64,000 nucleotides of DNA from the NCBI GenBank assembly GCA_020631735.1, contig CM036168.1, positions 99,118,932 to 99,182,931 on the forward strand, read 5' to 3'. Both the position numbers and the translations under genes were made by a program. This stretch comes from Saccharum officinarum (Eukaryota; Streptophyta; Magnoliopsida; Poales; Poaceae). The notes under the pieces were generated by a model, which was given only the letters and a program-made list of their open reading frames with translations, did no database searches and was not told the origin of the DNA. Shown piece after piece: positions 30,825-42,764 of the stretch (position 1 is its first letter; each line of letters begins with the position of its first letter).

Positions 30825-32394
30825 GAAGATGCACGCTAAACTAGCCGGTCTCCAGTACCAAGTGGTCTATAAGCCTGGAGCTTCTAATGCTGCGGTGGAC
30901 GCTCTATCTCGCCACCCTCAACCTCTAGCACAACTTCAAGCTATATCGGTCTCCACCCCGAACTGGCTTACCGAAGTCACCGCCGGCTATGCTGCTGATC
31001 CTGAGTCCACCAAGTTGTTGCAGGAGTTATCAGTCGATCCTCAGAGCAATCCCCCGTTCACACTAGTCAATGGTGTTCTGCGTCATTCGGGCCGGATATG
31101 GATTGGGGCCAATCCGTAGTTACAGAACAAAATCATTTCGGCTTTACATGATAGTGCTCTCGGCGGACATTTTGGGTTTCCAGTTACACATAGCCGTGTC
31201 AAGAAGCTGTTCTTTTGGCGTGGTCTGAAGCAGTCTGTCAAGACTTTCGTGGCTGCTTGTTCAGTTTGCATCCAAGCAAAACCTGACAGGGCTCGTTACC
31301 CAGGAATGTTGTCTCCCTTGTCGGTTCCTGAAGAAGCTTGGCAGATAGTGTCCATGGACTTCATCGAGGGGCTCCCGACCTCCGGAAATGCCAACTATAT
31401 CATGGTCGTGGTGGACAAACTCAGTAAGTTTGCACACTTTGTTTCCTTTCACCATCCTTACACTGCTCAAAAGGTTGCACAAGCTTTCCAGGATAACATC
31501 TTTCGCCTTCACGGTCTACCCACTCATATTATCTCAGACCGCGACCCAATTTTCACAAGTTCCTTCTGGAGGGAGCTTTTTTTTTGCCTTGCTTAGGTGA
31601 CTCTGTCCATGAGTTCCGCTTACCACCCGCAGTCTGATGGACAGACATAACGCGTTAACTAATGCTTGGAGACATACTTGCGCTGTTTTGTTCACTCATG
31701 CCCTCGACAGTGGTTGAAATGGTTATCCCTTGCGGAGTACTGGTACAACACCAGCGAAGACTTAGTCCTCGGTCGTTCACCGTTTCAGGTACTCTATAGT
31801 CGATCTCCTCGTCATTTTGGTATAACTGACGCCTCTGTTTCCCTGTGTCAGATGCGGCTGCTATGCTGAAAGAGCGTACCACAATGCTCGCTGCTGTGCG
31901 CGCAACATTTGCTGCGTGCCTAACAGCGTATGAAGGCTCAAGCTGACAAGAAGCGGTCCGAGCGCTCGTTTCAAGTCGGCGACTTCGTCTACCTCCGCCT
32001 CTAGCCGTACGTGCAGGCTTCGTTGGCTTCGCGCTCCCACCACAAGCTATGGGCCTCTTCAAGATCCTGTCAAAGGTGGGCGACGTGGCCTACAAGCTGG
32101 AGCTTCCTCCCTCATCTTCAATCCACTCAGTGTTCCACGTCTCCCTACTCAAGCCGGCTGCCACACCTCCACCGAATGTTCGCGCCAGCCTCCCCGACAA
32201 CAACTCTTTCCAAGTTCCAGAATGGGTATTGCAGACACGCCTCCATCTCCGTGACAATCGTTCTATGAAGCAACTGCTTATCAAGTGGTTGGATCTCGAC
32301 AAAGACCTGGCGACCTGGGAGGACGCCAACGCCATCGTCTAGCGCTTCCCTGCAGCTCTGGCATGGGGACATGCCGCGCCTCAAGGGGGAGGGA
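30825..32394 (+). pseudogene. Chromovirus element E RNase H end, integrase and C-terminal domain (decayed)
   Basis: Resumes after the transposon with KMHAKLAGLQYQVVYKPGAS and DALSRHP, the end of RNase H. Integrase follows: zinc region ALHDSALGGHFGFPVTHSRV and AACSVCIQAKPD (about 31145-31275), first Asp in SMDFIEGLP (about 31355), second in HIISDRDPIFTSSFW (about 31530). The catalytic Glu codon of DGQTERVN is TAA (31648-31650), so the active site is lost. Further stops and shifts follow. The C-terminus SVFHVSLLKP (about 32125) and LLIKWLDLDKDLATWED (about 32275-32330) is a chromodomain-like tail. Confidence 0.85.
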
Positions 32395-32721
32395 TGTTAG
32401 CACACCACATCCTGGTGATGCAGCAGTGGCACCAAGGCCCAGGAAGGGGAAGCGCAAGAGGAGCAACAATGTCAGACTCTCTGGGCCAGAATGGGCCGCG
32501 TGTGTCGTTTGCAAGGAGAGGCCTGCCAGTGGCTAGATAAGAAGGAGAGCAGAGAGGAGGAGAAGACCAACTTGAACTCTGCATCACTCATTTACATTTC
32601 GTAGAAGTAAAGTAGAACCAGTCATCTGCCGGCGTAGTTCCTCGAAGTTACTGTTCCTCTTCTCTTCCTCCTATCAGCGACTTCGATCGCTGACATCTCT
32701 CCTTACACTCCTGCAGGAACA
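32395..32721 (+). repeat. Probable 3' LTR of element E
   Basis: A purine tract CAAGGGGGAGGGA at 32382-32394 leads into TGTTAGCACACC, a typical polypurine-tract and LTR start junction. The right end at about 32721 (GCAGGAACA) is a guess from the CA terminus; no partner LTR is in view. Confidence 0.5.
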
Positions 32722-33075
32722 GGACGATAGCAGCACTTCCGTAGACTTTCCTGTTTGGCTGATGGTTTCTGCGGCTGCTGCTGATGTTGATGCTGATTTG
32801 TTGTGGAAGAAAAATCTCTGAGTGAACAGGGCCATGCTCCCTGGGTTCGAAGCGTAGTGAAGAGTCGATTTACTAAAAATCGATTTACTTGGTTCGGTTG
32901 CTAAAGTGTAGGAATCGAACTATACATGTTTTCTCCCTCCTCACGGTTCGGTATGCAGAGCACATTGTGTTACTGTGAGACAGTGCGAGTATGGTCATGT
33001 CGACGACCTACCAATCAACGTCTCGTGTTCTCAACTACTCTGTCGCGCAATAACCATCGCCAATAAGATATTGAA
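32722..33075. other. Intergenic DNA right of element E
   Basis: No coding frame, tRNA or clear repeat was seen. There is a local duplication of the phrase CGATTTACT at 32866-32891. Confidence 0.5.
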
Positions 33076-33190
33076 CATGTTCGTTTACGCTCATCTGGCT
33101 AGCTAAAAGTATCGTTGGTTGTTTTTTTATAAGAGAAAAATAATGTTGGCTTGCTAGCTGATCTGGCTGATAATCTCAGACGAACGGGCT
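33076..33190. mobile_element. Small hAT-like MITE remnant
   Basis: About 115 bp bounded by CATGTTCGTTT and ACGAACGGGCT, with the interior phrases TTGGTTGTTTTTTTATAAGAGAAAAATAATGTTGG and GGCTGATAATCTCAG in part resembling a very common grass MITE. The inner inverted repeats are imperfect, and I could not confirm an 8-bp duplication. Confidence 0.45.
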
Positions 33191-33387
33191 CATTGTTAAG
33201 ATCATGTTAAGGGAAGGCCGGCACGCCGATCGTCATCGGTCATCCATTCGAGTAAAACAAGACGGAACGTGCCATGAGCCCATAAAACTCCCGGTGTGGG
33301 TGTGACAGAGGACGTGACAAACTAGTCTCCTCCACGGCTCCACGTCGGCAGCCTCGCTCAGTCGTTGTCGCTCACACTCTTCATCTA

Positions 33388-33626
33388 GGGCCTCGTTTAG
33401 TTCCCCTCAAAATTCTAAGTTTTATCTCTCTCTATCACATCAATTTTTAGCCGTTTGCATGGAGTACTAAATGTAGGTAAAAAAACTAATTATACAGTTT
33501 AGTTGGAAATCACGAGATGAATCTTTTGAGCCTAGTTGGTCCACGATTAGACAATATTTTGTTAAATCTAAGACGAATCAATCAATAACTATTAATTACA
33601 CAGTTTAGTTTTGAATGAAGTTTCCA
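33388..33626. mobile_element. MITE-like repeat of the CCTCGTTTAGTTCC type, 3' end missing
   Basis: Starts GGGCCTCGTTTAGTTCCC and carries the phrases GATGAATCTTTTGAGCCTAG and AATCAATAACTATTAATTACACAG, which I know from abundant grass MITEs ending in AACTAAACNAGGCC. That matching inverted end is not found, so the copy is truncated, or the end lies in DNA now used as the promoter region of the gene at 34054. Confidence 0.55.
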
Positions 33627-34053
33627 TTTGCAATCTATTCATGTTGTCTTAGACTCATCCTCCTTGGACTCTCGTGACGTCGACGTTAAGCGCAAGCGCA
33701 CACAGCACTCCTCGAAGCCACCGCGCAGCTGCCTCACTCCGGCACTCGCCCCACCTCGTGCCGCTCCCCGGGTCGCTGGCCGGCAGGCCCCACCATGTCT
33801 CCTCCGCTTCCCGCCCGTACCCCACCAAAACCTCCCCACAGAAGCTCCCCAAAAATGCCAAAGGAGACGTTACCGTCTCGGTTTCCTCCTCCCCCACCCG
33901 GCCACCCCCTCCTTCCTCCCGCCTTCCTCCTTGACGACGCCGCCGCGGCCGGCTCGCGGGTCGTGGTTGCTCACTCCTCTTAAAGCGCGCGCCCCGCCCA
34001 AACCCTACCTCGGAAACCCTTTCACGCCACGGGGCCCAACTGCGCCTATCGCA

Positions 34054-37000
34054 ATGTCGCTCGAGATCCACGAGGGTGAGTCCGGCGGGCGATGGAGTGG
34101 TGGTCGACCAAGTGTTCGATGCTCAGCGTCTGGCGCGGCATGGTGCTGACTGATTTCTTCTGGGGTGCTCTGTGTGCAGAGGATGGTGGGGCGTCTGGTG
34201 CCCGCCCGGCGAAGGTGATGTCTGTTTCGGGGAGCGGGAAGCGGGGCCGGTACGTGCGGCAGGTGACGGGGCGGCACAACGACACCGACATCCACGTGGC
34301 CGCGCGGGGCGGGGACGCCGCGGCGCTGCGCCGCGCGCTGTCTGTGGCCGCGGCGGCCGTGGCCGCCACGGGGGAGGGACCCGAAGACCTCGAGGCGGCG
34401 CGGCGCGCGGTGGCCGCGGAGCCCAACGAGGCCGGGGAGACGCCGCTCGTCTCCGCGGCGGAGAGGGGACACCTCGAGGTGGTGGTGGAGCTGCTCCGGC
34501 ACCTCGACGCCGAGGGCCTGGCCGCGAAGAACAGGTCGGGGTACGACGCGCTGCACGTAGCTGCCAGAGAAGGGCGTCACGGTGAGTGTCAATTCTTTAG
34601 TGCTCTCTCTTACAGTTGGTGTATCTATTTAGCATAACATTTGGAGAATCGAGCTTTGCAACTGCGAGTTTATCAGTAAGAAGTTTCTCGGATAGCTTAT
34701 GCTACAATTAGTAAATCAGTTGACAAGTAAACAGCCTCTTCTCAGTTTGAACCAAACAGTAGTAGTTGCACAGTGCATGATTACTTTGATAGGAGCGCTA
34801 TGACATACTAGCACACAGTACTGCTGAGCAAATGATATTGTTTAATGTTTTCTTTGCTTCTAGGCAACAAATACTATGCAGCACTGTGCAACTATGCAGC
34901 ACTTCTCATTATTTTATACATAATTCGGTTATGATTATCTGTCCATGTATGAAGAGATCGAAAACTAGCCCTCTTGTTTACCTATGAACTCAGTGCCTCA
35001 ATATGTGTGCACTTGCAAGCCAAACTGTTACTCTCCAATATGTGTGGACTTATAAGCAGAGTTGTTACTATTCAGATAGTAACCACTCTGAAAAACAGTA
35101 GGCTCTTTTGAAGACAGATTGCTGTGAAGTAGTTTTTCTTATAAGTTTTGTGTGTAAGCGACCTGGAATTGGGACTTTTGGGATGGTAGGAAATGTTTTT
35201 AGTTGCATAGGAACATCAAACTGTGGCCCTTGGCCATTGGAGCAAATTTGTGCATGGTAATTGTGAAGCTAATAGAACCTATGTTTTCTTATATCCAGGA
35301 AAATTTAGGATTGTATATTCCCCTATGTGTTGACATACTCTACAAAGTATCTTCATGCCACCTGTTTGGTGTATTAACATTGGAGCAAATTGTCCTAACA
35401 AGTAGGAGTGCTTGTTTGTCAGCTGTTGTGCAGGAAATGCTACACCATGATAGGATGCTTGCCAAAACATTTGGCCCTGCAAATACTACTCCACTTATAT
35501 CAGCAGCTATGAGGGGCCATATTGAAGTTGTTGAACTGTTGCTGGAACAAGATGACTTTGGATTGGTGGAAATGGCCAGAGATAATGGAAAAAATGCCTT
35601 ACATTTTGCTGCTCGACAGGGACATATTGGAATTGTCAAAGCGCTACTTGAGAAGGATCCTCAGTTAGCAAGAAGAAATGACAAGAAAGGTCAAACAGCT
35701 CTTCATATGGCCGTAAAGGGAACAAGCTGTGATGTTCTTAGAGCCCTAGTGGATGCTGATCCAGCAATTGTAATGCTGCCAGATAAAAATGGGAACACGG
35801 CTTTGCATGTCGCAACAAGGAAAAAAAGAGCAGAGGTATTTACAATAGATAATGATAAACTTTTTAAATTGACGCTCCGTTTGCAGAAAACTATATGTGC
35901 AGTTTTTGTTGATAGTTTCTCATACCTATTAATGATCATTGCTTTGTTCCCTTTCTTATCTTATAATCTTATTAGACAATCCTGTGCATTGTTCCACAAG
36001 CATCCACACTCTTCTTCCAGTTTCAAAGAAATCCCCTGAATAAAATAGCTACTCAGACTAGGCCAGCTGGCTCAGCCCCTAGGTTGATTTCATATCTGGA
36101 GATTAAAATAATTTGACATACTCTTTATACCTCACTGCTAAATCATCTACAATCAGTTAGGGTTTACTTCTCTCGGGAAAACTGGCATTGAAATTCGAAT
36201 CATATCAAGTCCAATTGTCAGTGGTCACCTCCCACCTCTTCAAGTGACCTGAAAAGTCAGTATTATACTTTCAGGTGGATTTATCATTCAAATAAATACA
36301 TCAGGACCAAATATTCTTCAGACTATCAAATAGTTTAGCACAAAAATGTGCAAATCTTTTCTTAGGCTGCATCAAGTAACATCTTGTGCAAATTTGTGCT
36401 CTAGAGTAGAGTTTTACTAGTTTGTTAATCATATTGTTGAAATTTCAAGGCAGCCAATATTTCACCACGGCATACATAAGATTGTTTGATACTTTGATAT
36501 GATAAAAATTACTTGCTCCTAACTTAACTATTATATTCCAACTTCTGTACGACTTAATGTTCTCTTTGCCTTATCTTCTACAGATAGTTGGTGTTCTTTT
36601 GCGGCTACCAGATACCCATGTCAATGCACTGAACAGAGACCACAAGACTGCCTTTGATATAGCTGAAGGGTTGCCAGTATGTGAGGAGTCTTGTGAAATT
36701 AAGGATATTTTATCTCAACATGGTGCACTCAGATCTAGGGAGCTGAATCAGCCTCGAGATGAACTACGAAAGACGGTGACAGAGATAAAGAAAGATGTCC
36801 ACACACAGCTGGAACAAACAAGAAAAACCAACAAAAATGTTCATGGCATTGCTAAAGAACTCAGAAAGCTGCACAGAGAAGGCATCAACAACGCTACGAA
36901 CTCTGTAACTGTTGTTGCTGTGCTGTTTGCAACAGTTGCTTTTGCAGCTATATTCACTGTACCTGGTGGAAACGACAATAACGGACTTGCAGTTGTTGTC

Positions 37001-37417
37001 CAGGCTACATCCTTTAAGATATTCTTCATCTTCAATGCCGTAGCTCTATTTACATCATTGGCAGTGGTTGTAGTTCAAATAACAGTTGTCAGGGGAGAAA
37101 CCAAGTCCGAGCGAAGGGTTGTTGAGGTGATCAACAAGCTTATGTGGATAGCATCGGTTTGTACTACAATATCTTTCATTGCCTCCTGCTATATTGTGCT
37201 AGGCCGCCATTTCCAGTGGGCAGCAATATTAGTATCTTTGATAGGTGGTGTCACAATGGCTGGTGTACTTGGTACTATGACATACTATGTGGTGAAATCA
37301 AAGCGCCAAAGGAAGATTAGAAAAAAGGAGAAGATGTCAAGAAGAAGTGGCTCAAGCTCTTGGTATGACAATACTGAGCTCTCAGATACTGAACTTAACC
37401 CAGTATATGCCTTGTAA
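34054..37417 (+). CDS. ITN1-like: ITN1-like ankyrin-repeat membrane protein with PGG domain (four coding exons)
   Basis: Coding exons 34054-34075, 34180-34581, 35423-35835 and 36584-37417, each intron GT-AG, give 556 residues. The first exon is only 22 bp (MSLEIHE plus one base). The alternative ATG at 34218 (MSVSGSGKRGRY) would need no intron before it. About eight ankyrin repeats cover residues 42-310 (for example TPLISAAMRGHIEVVELLL). A conserved linker LRKTVTEIKKDVHTQLEQ and the PGG domain follow (PGG at about 406-408), with four hydrophobic segments between about 387 and 515 and a basic tail ending NPVYAL. Arabidopsis ITN1 acts at the plasma membrane in salt and ABA responses and reactive oxygen control; that role is inferred by homology. 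All domains look intact. Exon ends rest on frame and splice consensus, not transcripts. Confidence 0.93.
34076..34179 (+). other. Intron 1 of the ITN1-like gene
   Basis: GTGAGT to TGTGCAG, 104 bp. It is needed to join the ATG at 34054 to exon 2; reading through gives a frame with no homology. Confidence 0.75.
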
Positions 37418-40186
37418 AGAGTGTTTGTCTCCAGAGTCGAGTATGTACTAACAGATACAATAGCTTACATTATTTGTTGATTGTACAATTTCTCCAGTAA
37501 CCACAAAACCACACAGAACTTGCCCATTGTGCAAGGCTCCTGCAGTTGACGAATTTGATGGCACCCAATGTGCTCAATCTGTTGTACATGTGAGTTACAG
37601 ATTTATTTTCTTTCTGAGAGTCGCTTCTTTCTGAGGATTGCTCATATTTTAAAGCTTAAGCCAAGGGCTGATTCTAGATACTTGAGCCTGAAAGTACTTT
37701 AAGTTATGTGCAATTCCCCTTTTCCAGATTGCATAAGTAATGCCATGGTCATTCAATGTGCGTTCACCTGTGTGTAATTTGGTATGCTGATTCAAAGTCT
37801 CAATTATTATCCTGGTGCTCCTATGTTTCATTCCTAGTTCTGCACTTGGTACCTTACTTTGGCGATCCAGCTTCAGGTCTTGACAGGGTTTTAGTTCGTT
37901 TTAATCAGTTAGGCAGCAAGTTCTTAACATCCTATGTTATTTTTCAGTTATAATTTTCTAAACTGCAACTGTAGAACATAGCAAATAACCTGTTCGGCTA
38001 AATCAAGAGTTTATTTTCAAGTTAGAGAGTATTTGGTGATCATGGCTGGAAACCGATTGATATTAAGGATTACCAGTTCATTGTGGGTGTACTTTTGTTT
38101 TTGTTATTTTGCTTTCTGTATTCGTGAACTGTTCAGTCTTATGTTGAACACATGAAATTTCTACCACAACTAATTAATGTAATGTAACACTGAAGTGTAC
38201 TGGCTACTCATCACGTCAGCAACAGCATATGTGGCTATATTTACTGAAGCTGTGATGATACTGTTTATGATATTCACCTTGTCGAATTTGAAATGGTCAT
38301 TGGGATGCACATGACCTGGTATACTTTGGTGCAGGTATCACTGACGGGATAAAAGACTCATTTGGTCTGTCACTGATTACTTTCCTTACTAATTAGAGAG
38401 TTGGAATTTCTCTCAAAAAAGAAAAAAAGAAGAGAGAGGGAGTAGTAAAAGTTGTCACAGCCGTCCTAACAGACTCAAAATTCTTGCAGGACTAGAAAGG
38501 CGAAAGGAGGCAGCTTGATGAGTCGTGCAAAGATGCATAAGATTTGGCTTAAGCAAACATTGGCTAACTATTGGTGCCTAAGAGGTAGGCAGGTGTAAAG
38601 TAGGCCCTATTATGTTGCTCTCGGTCCTAACATTGCTCAACATCATCAATGTAGTGGATAGCTCTGCTTACTTTTTGCTTTAATCTTGCCCTGCCTTTTG
38701 TCAACATGCTCTCTTAGTTTAAGGATTCCTGTCTTCGTTTGGCCATTTCATCAGTATATGTTCTGCTTTGAAGTTAAGGAATGTAGTGTTCCCTTGATTG
38801 TGTTTCTTTTGTTTCGATTTGGGATAGATTCTGGCAAGCTGTATTCTTTAATGACAATCCGTAATCCCAGTGCTGATATTATTATATCTGATCTGTTATT
38901 GTAGTTTCAGCATTGCTAGTTATTTACATTAGGAAAACCACTGAGTTGAAAATTCAATATGATGGAATAAAGCTGATTTTGTCCATTGCTCTGCAGCTTT
39001 CTTGTCTCCAAAGATGAGTAAACAAATAGAACTACATTTTCCAACTTACTCACAAAATCACAGGACAAACAGAGTTATTGCAGAGATAAACAGCTGGGGC
39101 TGTTAGATTTATCCTAGAAATTCATCTTCTGTTGTATAGTGTCCTTGACCTACCTAACTTGTGATGGAACCTTTTACACTGCTGTTTTTGTCACAATGAA
39201 CATTCATTGATACTTCACAGGATAATCAAGCTAGGAGAAATTCGAAATCCGAAATGGTAACTAGTAGAAGAAAAGAAAGCCTGAAAACTGTTTCAGCAAA
39301 CATAAGGTTCAAGTCAAATAAGTGGAAATGTCACTTTTTTATGCTTTATTATTATTTAAATTTAATGTTTGTTGCAATGCATACGAGGACCCCCATCGAG
39401 CTTGCTCCGGCATTGGTGGGAATGAAATTCATGCCCGCATTGATCTCACCCCCCCCCTGTTGGTGAATAATTCCATGCTTGCTGTTAGATGATTTGTCAG
39501 TGTAAAGACGAGTTTGTATGCATTTGTAATTATAGGCTATAAAATGTACTATATAAATGATACTCCTTTTTCTGTTTGTCACGGCAAGAAAGAGATTTTG
39601 CCCTTCATGCTTTCATGTTTTAACATTTTAAGTGTAGGCTACAGTGTCTTTTTAAAATTTTCAAAATAAGGTCACTGCTGTTACATTTGCGTGTTCCTTG
39701 GTTGACATGAATGCATGGTATTTCTTAATAGTATATCTTAATATGGAGGCCAATTGATGATGTCCAATTTCCAGAAAATCTTTTTTTGTCCAAATTGGGC
39801 ATTTTGAATTAATGTAAAGATATGATCTTGCATAGTTACTGCAGCTATACCTTTCAAGAGTATGGTTTTTGTGATTTGTTCAAGAAACAGGAATCACGTA
39901 GGCTTTAATTAGAAACTGTTATATATGTGAATATATACAACAAGTATAAACCGCAACTAACTAAAAAATAATTGACTGTGCCCTAGCACCTTTCATTTTG
40001 GTCACAGCACATGAATGTGGCTAAAGACACTGATCAGAGAAAATATTAAATACTACATCCCAATTTTGAAGACAAATAAAAATCGAGGGAATTCTTCAAT
40101 ATTTGTCCTTAAACAGAAATTGCTTACATTGATATTTCTGAAGGCCATAATATCAGACATATATCATATCTACAGAAAGCCCAAGA
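37418..40186. other. Intergenic region between convergent genes
   Basis: About 2.8 kb between the two stop codons, which must contain both 3' UTRs. It is AT-rich with A/T and poly-A-like runs (38413-38430). No coding frame with recognisable homology, RNA gene or transposon terminus was seen. Confidence 0.6.
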
Positions 40187-41320
40187 TCAAAAGAGTACAG
40201 AATTATTGGGGGACATTGAATTTTCATTTGTATTTTGGGTAATCTCAAATATACCCTCAGCGTCTTCGGATTCTGCTGCTATTTTTGATGCTGATGATAA
40301 CATGAAACGGAATCCTGCATCACTTGCACTCTTCCTCACTGAGGCGAGCTGCTGTGACTTCTTGCAGTATGCTATTGCGCCCTGAATTGGATTGTCCATC
40401 TCTGAACTTGCACTGCTACTCCTCCTCAGCACTGGTCCAACACCAGAGTCATTTGAGCTTGGGATTGAGAAGGAGGAAGAATTTGACGAAGAACATGACG
40501 ATGATGAAACAGAGGATGCCTTGTTTGATGATGAGTATCGGATAATGACGCTGGAGAAGGATCTCCTATGGCCACACTCGTCCTCTTTAAACTTGCCTCC
40601 TACTGTGGTGCTATTGCTGATGGGTGATGCTATGTACCTTTTGCTTCTGATATGGCCAAATGGGTTCTTCCTCCAGGTATTGAACTGTGCATTGGACAAC
40701 TCATTTGCTCTAGGTACACCATTCTTGTCATCTGGATTCCCTCCTTTAGTAGCAAATATTGTCTTCAGATAAGCTTTTGATGCTTTGAGCTTGAGACCGA
40801 GGTTGAGGTGCCTGATGAACTTGAGCTTCTTGGACCATGGCTTCTTCTCATAGGCTGCCGCCTCCCCGGCAGCATCACTACCAGTGGATATGCACTCATG
40901 GAAGTAGTACTCTGCATTGAGCTCACCACTGGCATAACATGAGTTTGCTGCTGATACATTGCATGACTGGTATGGTGTTGCTGGGGCAGTGCTTGCTGAA
41001 AGTAAGCCCTTCTCAGCTGCACTCTCAAGTAGCTTCTCAACCATCTGGATGCGTGGTGGAAGATGGAGTGGTAGCAGCTTGCCCTTGTAGAAGAGCTCAT
41101 CTGCTGGGGATGCCACGGGCTCCCGCAGGTCAGGTGGAGCCAACATGTGGAATTCAAACTCTCGCGAGTGTTGTGGCGAGGCTGCCATGGCACTGGTGTA
41201 GCAGAGCAAGCTTGCGGTGGTGGTGGCCGCTTCTGATGCTGCTGGTGAGCTCAGATCCATGTCTATGTAGTCCTCTTCTTGGAGTGGTTGGCCATGGATT
41301 TGGGGGCTATGTTTTTCCAT
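40187..41320 (-). CDS. MAKR-like: Probable membrane-associated kinase regulator (MAKR/BKI1 family)
   Basis: Single open frame of 377 residues. Family features in order: EEDYIDMDLSSP (about 16-27), REFEFHMLAPP (about 53-63), DELFYKGKLLPLHLPPR (about 74-90), a basic block PWSKKLKFIRHLNLGLKLKASKAYL (about 157-181), a serine-rich region, and the C-terminal motif EMDNPIQGAIAYCKKSQQ (about 309-326), which in BKI1 binds receptor kinases. MAKRs are plasma-membrane-bound by basic residues and tune receptor-kinase signalling (BKI1 inhibits BRI1; others act in auxin or CLE pathways). Which pathway applies here is unknown. The start is the first ATG after the TATA box. The tail after GIFEITQNTN lacks family similarity and could be an unrecognised intron or a variable end. 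Confidence 0.88.
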   Translation of the reverse strand: MEKHSPQIHGQPLQEEDYIDMDLSSPAASEAATTTASLLCYTSAMAASPQHSREFEFHMLAPPDLREPVASPADELFYKGKLLPLHLPPRIQMVEKLLESAAEKGLLSASTAPATPYQSCNVSAANSCYASGELNAEYYFHECISTGSDAAGEAAAYEKKPWSKKLKFIRHLNLGLKLKASKAYLKTIFATKGGNPDDKNGVPRANELSNAQFNTWRKNPFGHIRSKRYIASPISNSTTVGGKFKEDECGHRRSFSSVIIRYSSSNKASSVSSSSCSSSNSSSFSIPSSNDSGVGPVLRRSSSASSEMDNPIQGAIAYCKKSQQLASVRKSASDAGFRFMLSSASKIAAESEDAEGIFEITQNTNENSMSPNNSVLF

Positions 41321-41461
41321 TGTTCTTGCCTTGCTTTGTGTGTTTGGTGACTTGTGTCTTCTGGTTTGGGTTGGTCTTGGCAGAGGTGGTTGTTGTGTTT
41401 TAGGAAGAGAGTGGAAGAAGTTTCGGCATGCTTTAAAGCAGAATCCCTGTAGCTAGAGAGG

Positions 41462-41467
41462 TTTATA
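41462..41467 (-). promoter_or_regulatory. TATA box of the MAKR-like gene
   Basis: The minus strand reads CCAATTTATAAACCTC, about 140 bp upstream of the ATG at 41320, which implies a short 5' UTR of about 110 bases. Confidence 0.6.
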
Positions 41468-41469
41468 AA

Positions 41470-42760
41470 TTGGCTTATACTTCTTACGAGGGACCTATCT
41501 GTGCCCCTATGATCTGCCTTTTGTTTGCATCTAATCCTCTTTCTGTCGCGGCTATATGTAATGCAGCACCGTGTTGTGAAATAACTGTTTCTCTCTATTA
41601 TTGATCTATATGGCTGCAGTGCTTTTATGTGATTAGGTTATTTTATACCTATTCCTTCCTTGGCATGCTTCTCCTCTTTTCATGACAGAACCTACTAATT
41701 TTGTTTGGATGTGTAGGGTTACATTTACAAGGCCACCATTAAGAGCTAGGCTTACGAGGTGATCACTTTTACCGATAAATTATTTACAAAATGCCTACTG
41801 ATATGTGGGCCTTCACACCACTTGGTCTGCATGTTAACTGGACAGGTGCACTTGGAAGCTTCATATTCTTTGAAGCAAGTGTTGAAAGCTGTTTTCAAAT
41901 TTTTGGGTTACCTGATGATGGCTTGGGTTGAAACTTGAAATTTTAAAGGCCTTGTTGTTAAAAGAAACAAGACAGACCTTGTGGACATGAGACAATATGA
42001 CTGAAATATGATAAGTTTCTTGTAAAGGTAAAATATTTTGGTGATTGACCTTGTTATGTATGAGTGCTCTATTTTAAATCTAAAAGGGGAACGCATGCCC
42101 TCAAAACATGGAGCAAGGTGCCATTTGTTTATTCAATCTTTATGTCAACCTTTGGAAGTGTGAGGGTGACATCAGATGCAAGAGATTAGGCCCCCTTGTT
42201 TAAGTTAAACCTGTCTAAACTGAGCGTGCGCAGCTGGGTGTTGTTTGGGCGTGCTTGTTGATGCCGTTCCATTCCTGGGATCCCTTGTCAACTTTGTCTC
42301 ATTGGAGTTTGGTGTAATTATTGACAACTGCGCATGCATCAGCTCTCATCGAGGCCTCTGTGCGTTATAGAATGTGTCTAAACTTAAGCTGTTCCTAAGT
42401 GGACTTGTTTGGGGTTTCTATCTTGTTTTCTCTTTGCGCAAAATTTTTAAAGGCGTCGGTTGGTTCTAACCCCTCACTGATTCATTTCATTTTCTGTGCA
42501 GATCTACCAGGAACCTGCTGAAGCAAAAGAGCCTAAGTGTATGCACATTTCAGCAAACAAAATGTTCCTTTTTTTCGTGGTAAGCTATATCTTTGCATAC
42601 AAATTATTAGTGACCTCATTTGCTGCATATATTATAATATGTTTCTGATCCTGCTTTATATCCCTTGTACCCTTAGCACCAGCTAGAGCACTAAGCAACG
42701 TTCCAAAAATTGCTTAAAGATATCTAAGGAATAACATCAGCCCAGCCCTAACCCAAGATC
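41470..42760. other. Intergenic DNA upstream of the MAKR-like gene
   Basis: No gene recognised. The first several hundred bases are the likely upstream promoter region of the minus-strand MAKR-like gene. No transposon ends were identified. Confidence 0.5.
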
Positions 42761-42764
42761 ACTG

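Noticed and set aside
29076..32341. Possible endogenous pararetrovirus
   Set aside because: Domain order RT, RNase H, integrase, chromodomain-like tail and a polypurine/LTR junction fit a Ty3-gypsy chromovirus; no movement or coat protein motif was seen.
33628..34149. 173-codon proline-rich ORF upstream of the ITN1-like gene
   Set aside because: It covers the presumed promoter, 5' UTR and intron 1 in a frame without homology; the ankyrin gene accounts for the region.
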